Shown here: positions 60,464 through 64,000 of the stretch, piece by piece
How positions within the stretch are numbered: the stretch's first letter is position 1
How the letters are laid out: each line of letters opens with the position of its first letter
NCBI GenBank assembly: GCA_016717335.1
Contig: JADKFS010000011.1
Location: 1 to 64,000 of the forward strand
DNA length: 64,000 nt
Source: Candidatus Ribeiella danica
Lineage (GTDB): Bacteria > Chloroflexota > Chloroflexia > Chloroflexales > Roseiflexaceae
Direction: 5' to 3'
The notes under the pieces: generated by a model
The model's input: only the letters and a program-made list of their open reading frames with translations
Databases searched by the model: none
What the model was told of the DNA's origin: nothing
Program-made: the position numbers and the translations under genes

Positions 60464-61363
60464 CTACTGATCGATCCCCCCTTGAAAGACGCGGCTCTGG
60501 CGAATGTCTGCTGCGTCGATACGAACCAGCTCCTCGCGGGGGATGATGCCGCCCTGCCGCACCAGGCGGTTCGCCTGGCGCAGCTTGGCTCGATCAATGG
60601 CGTTGCGCACGCTGCGCGCGTTGGCGAAGTGCGGCTGCTGCACCCGCAGCTCCAGGTACTCGGCGAAGGCCCGGCGCGCCTCGGCGTCGAGGCAGTACAT
60701 CTGCGCGGAGATCATCAGGTCCGCGATCGCGAGCAGCTCATCCAGCGAGTAGTCGGGAAAGTCGATGTGATGAGCGATCCGCGAGCGAAAGCCGGGGTTC
60801 GATTGAAAGAAGATATCCATGCGCTCTTTGTAGCCGGCCAGGATCACGACCAGGTCGTCGCGCTGGTTCTCCATGACCTGGAGCAGCATCTCGATCGCCT
60901 CCTGCCCGTAGTCGCGCTCGTTCTCCGGCCGGTACAGGTAGTAGGCCTCGTCGATGAACAGCACGCCGCCCATCGCCTTCTTCACCACCTCCTTGGTCTT
61001 CGGCGCAGTGTGGCCGACGTATTGCCCGACCAGGTCGTCGCGCGTGGCCACCACCAGGTGCCCCTTGCGCACGTAGCCGAGGTGGTGCAGGATCTTCGCC
61101 ATCCGCATCGCCACCGTCGTCTTGCCCGTGCCGGGCCGGCCGGTGAAGCACATGTGCAGCGTCGGCCGATCGGTCGCCAGCCCGCTCTGCTCGCGCAGCC
61201 GCGCGACCAGCAGCAGCGAGGCGATCTCGCGGATGCGCGTCTTCACCGGCCCCAGCCCGATCAGCTCGCGGTCGAGGTCGTCCAGAATCTGCTGGATGTT
61301 CGAGCCCTGGTAGGCGGCGTCGAGGTCGACGGTCGTACCTTCAACAGCGGGGTCTGTGCTCAT
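60464..61363 (-). CDS. cbbX: CbbX red-type RuBisCO activase
   Basis: The 299-residue AAA+ protein has Walker A FTGRPGTGKTT, the pore loop YVGHTAPKT, Walker B VLFIDEAYYLY and a sensor segment NPGFRSRIAHHI. CbbX pulls on the RuBisCO large-subunit C-terminal tail to remove inhibitory sugar phosphates, using ATP and activated by RuBP. The ATG at 61361-61363 is preferred over an upstream one. It follows cbbS by 112 bases. Confidence 0.95.
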   Translation of the reverse strand: MSTDPAVEGTTVDLDAAYQGSNIQQILDDLDRELIGLGPVKTRIREIASLLLVARLREQSGLATDRPTLHMCFTGRPGTGKTTVAMRMAKILHHLGYVRKGHLVVATRDDLVGQYVGHTAPKTKEVVKKAMGGVLFIDEAYYLYRPENERDYGQEAIEMLLQVMENQRDDLVVILAGYKERMDIFFQSNPGFRSRIAHHIDFPDYSLDELLAIADLMISAQMYCLDAEARRAFAEYLELRVQQPHFANARSVRNAIDRAKLRQANRLVRQGGIIPREELVRIDAADIRQSRVFQGGIDQ

Positions 61364-61475
61364 AGTGTTGTGTCCGCTTCTAGGCCGAGACCGGGAGGCC
61401 GGGAGACCGGGAGACAAGGAGACGAATCAGTGGTGTCTCCTGATCTCCGTGCCTCCTGGTCTCCGTGTCTGGTCG

Positions 61476-61898
61476 TCACGACTCGTAGCGCTGCCCGCTT
61501 GGCTTGTCCGTCGCGTACGCGCGGAGGGTGTACTTGACCTGCCGGTCGGCGAACTCCTGCCGCTCGAGCTGGAAGCCGGGCTCGTCCTTGGGCCGATTGA
61601 CGATGAAGCTCAGCGCGGTGGTCTGCCGCCCGTAGTGGCGGTCGTAGCCGGTCACGCGAATGTACTGGTTCGGGAACGTGGCGCGGCAGCTGTTCAGCTC
61701 AAGCATGATCGCGGCCGCATCCTTCATATCGAACATCGGCAGCCCCCACATGTCCCAGTAGACATTGCGCGGGTGCGGGTCGTCGGTGTACTCCAGCGAG
61801 ATCGGCCAGTCGTTGTCCAGGCAGTACTGGATCTGGGCCTTGATCTCCTCGTCGGTGAAGTCCGGCAGGTACGAGAAGGTTCCCTGGGTGATGCGCAT
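61476..61898 (-). CDS. cbbS: RuBisCO small subunit, red type
   Basis: The 140-residue protein has the small-subunit start MRITQGTFSYLPDFTDEEI and HPRNVYWDMWGLPMFDM, and the long C-terminal extension (FQLERQEFADRQVKYTLRAY) that fills the central channel in form IC/ID enzymes. It fits the CbbX-dependent red-type enzyme. GAGGATC precedes the ATG. Confidence 0.95.
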   Translation of the reverse strand: MRITQGTFSYLPDFTDEEIKAQIQYCLDNDWPISLEYTDDPHPRNVYWDMWGLPMFDMKDAAAIMLELNSCRATFPNQYIRVTGYDRHYGRQTTALSFIVNRPKDEPGFQLERQEFADRQVKYTLRAYATDKPSGQRYES

Positions 61899-61911
61899 AT
61901 GATCCTCGCAG

Positions 61912-62213
61912 TAGTCAGTAGCCAGTAGTCAGTAGCCAGTACCGCGGAACATCATTGAGCTCATCGATACTGACTACTGATAGCTGACTTCTGATATCCA
62001 TATCGTTCGGCAGTCGGTCGCCGGCAGTAGTCAGTAGCCAGTAGTCAGTAGTCAGTATCGCGCAACATCGTCGACCTCAATGGTACTGACATCTGACATC
62101 TGACTTCTGACATCTCTATCGCTCAGTAGCCAGTACCACGGAATATCGTCGACCTCAGCGGTACTGACATCTGACATCTGACATCTGACATCTGACATCT
62201 GACATCTGACTTC
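61912..62213. repeat. heptanucleotide repeat tract between cbbL and cbbS
   Basis: Built from AGTAGTCAGTAGCCAGTAG and TGACATC-type units; six or more CTGACAT copies run at about 62164-62210. It fills the whole 314-base spacer of an operon that is normally tight. Confidence 0.85.
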
Positions 62214-63661
62214 TACACAGTTGGTGTCACAACAGCGTCCGGCACGTCGGTCGAGGTGAACTCGAACGAGATATCCTTCCAGATCTCGAGCGCCTTGTGG
62301 AGCGAGGGCGACCACTTGGCGGCGCGCGCCAGGATCTCAGGCCCCTCGTTCAGGTAGTCGACGCCGGCGTTGCGCGCCTGGATCATCGCCTCCACGGCGA
62401 CGCGGTTGGCCGTCGCGCCCTCGGCGATGCCGTCGGGGTGGCCGATCGTGCCGCCGCCGAACTGCATGATGCAGTCCTCGCCGAGCAGGTGCAGCAGCTG
62501 GTGCATCTGGCCGGCGTGGATGCCGCCGGAGGCCACCGGGAACACGCCCGGCATCGAGGCCCAGTCCTGCTCGAAGTACAGGCCCTGCACCGGGTTGGGC
62601 GCCAGCTTGTTCTCGCGCAGCGTGGCGTAGTAGCCCTGGATCGCGTTCGGGTCGCCCTCGAGCTTGCCGACGACCGTGCCGGCGTGGATGTGGTCGACGC
62701 CGGCCAGGCGCATCCACTTGCTGATCACGCGGAAGTTGACGCCGTGGGTCTTCTGGCGGGTGTAGGTGCTGTGGCCGGCGCGGTGCAGGTGCAGGATCAC
62801 GCCGTTCTTGCGGCACCAGTTTGCCATCGACTGGATGGCGGTGTAGCCGATCGTCAGGTCGATCATCACGATCACGCTGCCCAGCTCCTTGGCGAACTCG
62901 GCGCGCTCGTACATCTGCTCCATCGTGCCGGCGGTGATGTTCAGGTAGTGGCCTTTGATCTCGCCGGTGGCGGCCTGGGCCTTGTTCACCGCCTCCATGC
63001 AGAACAGGAAGCGGTCGCGCCAGCGCATGAACGGCTGGCTGTTGATGTTCTCGTCGTCCTTGACAAAGTCCAGCCCGCCGCGCAGCGCCTCGTAGACCAC
63101 GCGGCCGTAGTTGCGCGCCGAGAGGCCCAGCTTGGGCTTGGTCGTCGCGCCGAGCAGCGGCCGGCCGTACTTGTTCAGGTACTCGCGCTCCATTACGATG
63201 CCGTGCGCCGGGCCCTGGAAGGTCTTGGCGTAGTGCGGTGGGATGCGCATGTCCTCGAGCCGCAGGCTCTTCAGCGCCTTGAACCCGAACACGTTGCCGA
63301 TGATCGACGAGGTCAGGTTCGCGATCGAGCCCTCCTCGAACAGGTCCAGGTCGTAGGCGATGTAGGCGATATACTGATCGGAGCCCGGCACCGGGTCGAC
63401 GCGGTAGCACTTGGCCTGGTAGTGCTCGTGCGCGGTCAGGCGGTCAGTCCAAACAACCGTCCAGGTAGCGGTCGATGACTCGCCCGCCACCGCCGCCGCC
63501 GCCTCGACCGGGTCCACGCCCTCTTGCGGGACCAGCCGGAACGCGCACAGGATGTCGGTGTCCTTCGGCTGGTAGTCCGCATCATAGTAGCCCATCTCGG
63601 CATACGGCGCTACTCCGGCCGACCAGCGGCTCTTCTTTGCCCCATTCGTCGAAACAGCCAT
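62213..63661 (-). CDS. cbbL: RuBisCO large subunit, red-type form I
   Basis: The 482-residue protein has the active-site sequences GATTKPKLGLSARNYGR, GGLDFVKDDENINSQPFMRW (with the carbamylated Lys), HLHRAGHSTYTRQ, GTVVGKLEGDP and SGGIHAGQMHQLL. The N terminus (RWSAGVAPYAEMGYY) and the presence of cbbX place it in the red-like form IC/ID group. It fixes CO2 onto RuBP. AGGAGGAGCC precedes the ATG. The C-terminal tail ends DVPDAVVTPTV, long enough for CbbX. Confidence 0.96.
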   Translation of the reverse strand: MAVSTNGAKKSRWSAGVAPYAEMGYYDADYQPKDTDILCAFRLVPQEGVDPVEAAAAVAGESSTATWTVVWTDRLTAHEHYQAKCYRVDPVPGSDQYIAYIAYDLDLFEEGSIANLTSSIIGNVFGFKALKSLRLEDMRIPPHYAKTFQGPAHGIVMEREYLNKYGRPLLGATTKPKLGLSARNYGRVVYEALRGGLDFVKDDENINSQPFMRWRDRFLFCMEAVNKAQAATGEIKGHYLNITAGTMEQMYERAEFAKELGSVIVMIDLTIGYTAIQSMANWCRKNGVILHLHRAGHSTYTRQKTHGVNFRVISKWMRLAGVDHIHAGTVVGKLEGDPNAIQGYYATLRENKLAPNPVQGLYFEQDWASMPGVFPVASGGIHAGQMHQLLHLLGEDCIMQFGGGTIGHPDGIAEGATANRVAVEAMIQARNAGVDYLNEGPEILARAAKWSPSLHKALEIWKDISFEFTSTDVPDAVVTPTV

Positions 63662-63746
63662 CGCGGCTCCTCCTGCTCTACGAAGCGCCGAGCGCAGATG
63701 TGTCGCTCGTCACTCGTCATGCTTAACGACCTTGCTTAGTGATGCC

Positions 63747-63779
63747 AGTATATCAAGCATGCATCGTGATGAAAATCAC
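63747..63779 (-). promoter_or_regulatory. cbb promoter with CRP/FNR-like palindrome
   Basis: On the minus strand, -10 TATACT (63752-63747) lies 17 bases from TTTTCA (63775-63770). The -35 hexamer is inside the palindrome GTGA-N6-TCAC (63766-63779), the core shape of a CRP/FNR-family site. Confidence 0.5.
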
Positions 63780-63901
63780 CAGAAGGAGAGTCTTCTATCT
63801 GCCTGAAAGGAGAGGGGCCATCCGGCTTGTGGTGGGGGCGGCCCCCCCAAATGGAGAGGCTTCGTCTTTACCATCTGGCAGGCGCGCGGGTGAAAACAAG
63901 C

Positions 63902-63940
63902 TGGTGGCGTGGTTTCGGCGGAGCCGAAACCACGCCACCA
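63902..63940. repeat. 18-bp perfect hairpin, GGA loop, with CCCCCTCTCCC flank
   Basis: TGGTGGCGTGGTTTCGGC (63902-63919) pairs with 63923-63940, and an imperfect CCCCCTCTCCC palindrome follows (63950-63980). Same two-part architecture as 43282-43361 and 54250-54326. The rest of the sequence after 63780 has no gene. Confidence 0.6.
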
Positions 63941-64000
63941 ACAAAAAACCCCCCTCTCCCGCGCACGGGGAGAGGGGGGCAGGGGGGCGAGGGCTACCTA

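Noticed and set aside
1..64000. tRNA or rRNA genes
   Set aside because: No stretch with a convincing T-loop (GGTTCGAATCC-type) plus acceptor stem, and no rRNA segment, was found by reading. A covariance search would be decisive.

Overview
The window is high-GC bacterial chromosome (roughly two-thirds G+C by eye) with dense genes, many hairpins and many short repeats. A red-type RuBisCO operon (cbbL, cbbS, cbbX) with phosphoribulokinase, a SpoVS-like protein, soluble zinc-finger proteins beside sigma factors, a TPR-CHAT protein and abundant intergenic palindromes together suggest a filamentous member of the Chloroflexota (Oscillochloris / Kouleothrix / Roseiflexus-like). This is inferred from gene content; there is no rRNA or other phylogenetic marker to prove it. 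No tRNA, rRNA, CRISPR array, intact insertion sequence or prophage was recognised.

Layout. 0-5.7 kb: the start of an IMP dehydrogenase-type gene, two tandem ComB-family phosphatases, a HAD phosphatase with a helical hypothetical, and a LarA-family racemase behind a repeat-filled leader. 5.9-12.3 kb: small genes (two cupins, YdeI-like, a truncated methyltransferase, a phosphotransferase, a zinc-ribbon membrane protein, an isoprenylcysteine-methyltransferase-like protein, a four-helix membrane protein, a monooxygenase-like protein). 12.5-18.3 kb: a molybdopterin oxidoreductase and two GT-C glycosyltransferases separated by a tandem repeat. 18.7-25 kb: SpoVS, a CBS protein, adenylate kinase and a two-gene ABC exporter. 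25-36 kb: a ferric-reductase-like membrane protein, a GNAT enzyme, two sigma / zinc-finger pairs, a MarR-MFS operon and a spherulin-4-like enzyme. 36.5-43 kb: HEAT, TPR-CHAT and intracellular subtilase genes on the minus strand. 43.5-50.1 kb: an exopolysaccharide locus (Agd3/CE18-like deacetylase, PelF-like GT4, polytopic membrane partner, GH114 lipoprotein). 50.2-57 kb: an adenylate-forming ligase, a three-gene envelope operon (holin-like plus DUF3618) and a GH99-like secreted protein. 57.4-59 kb: a NarL-type two-component pair. 59.1-63.7 kb: the Calvin-cycle genes.

Most interesting. (1) The enzymes of 35.6-50.1 kb match, by family, four of the five enzyme types of the fungal galactosaminogalactan pathway (Sph3, Agd3, Gt4c, Ega3), which is related to bacterial Pel, here in a bacterium and beside a sigma/anti-sigma pair translationally coupled to the Sph3-like gene. 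(2) A caspase-like TPR-CHAT gene overlaps a subtilase gene that has a full catalytic triad but no signal peptide, with a HEAT-repeat gene upstream: a candidate protease-cascade (conflict or cell-death) module. (3) Short palindromic or heptanucleotide repeats have entered protein-coding genes in frame three times. Two of these are at the same structural position in the two halves of the ABC exporter, between the A-loop tyrosine and the second strand of the nucleotide-binding domain.

The repeats form several families: a dispersed element of about 250-350 bp (four copies), a palindromic element of about 130 bp (two copies, each next to a stop codon), 42-bp palindromic units, 7-bp-period arrays, and many perfect 15-22 bp hairpins with 3-4 nt loops. 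They occupy most gaps longer than 300 bp.
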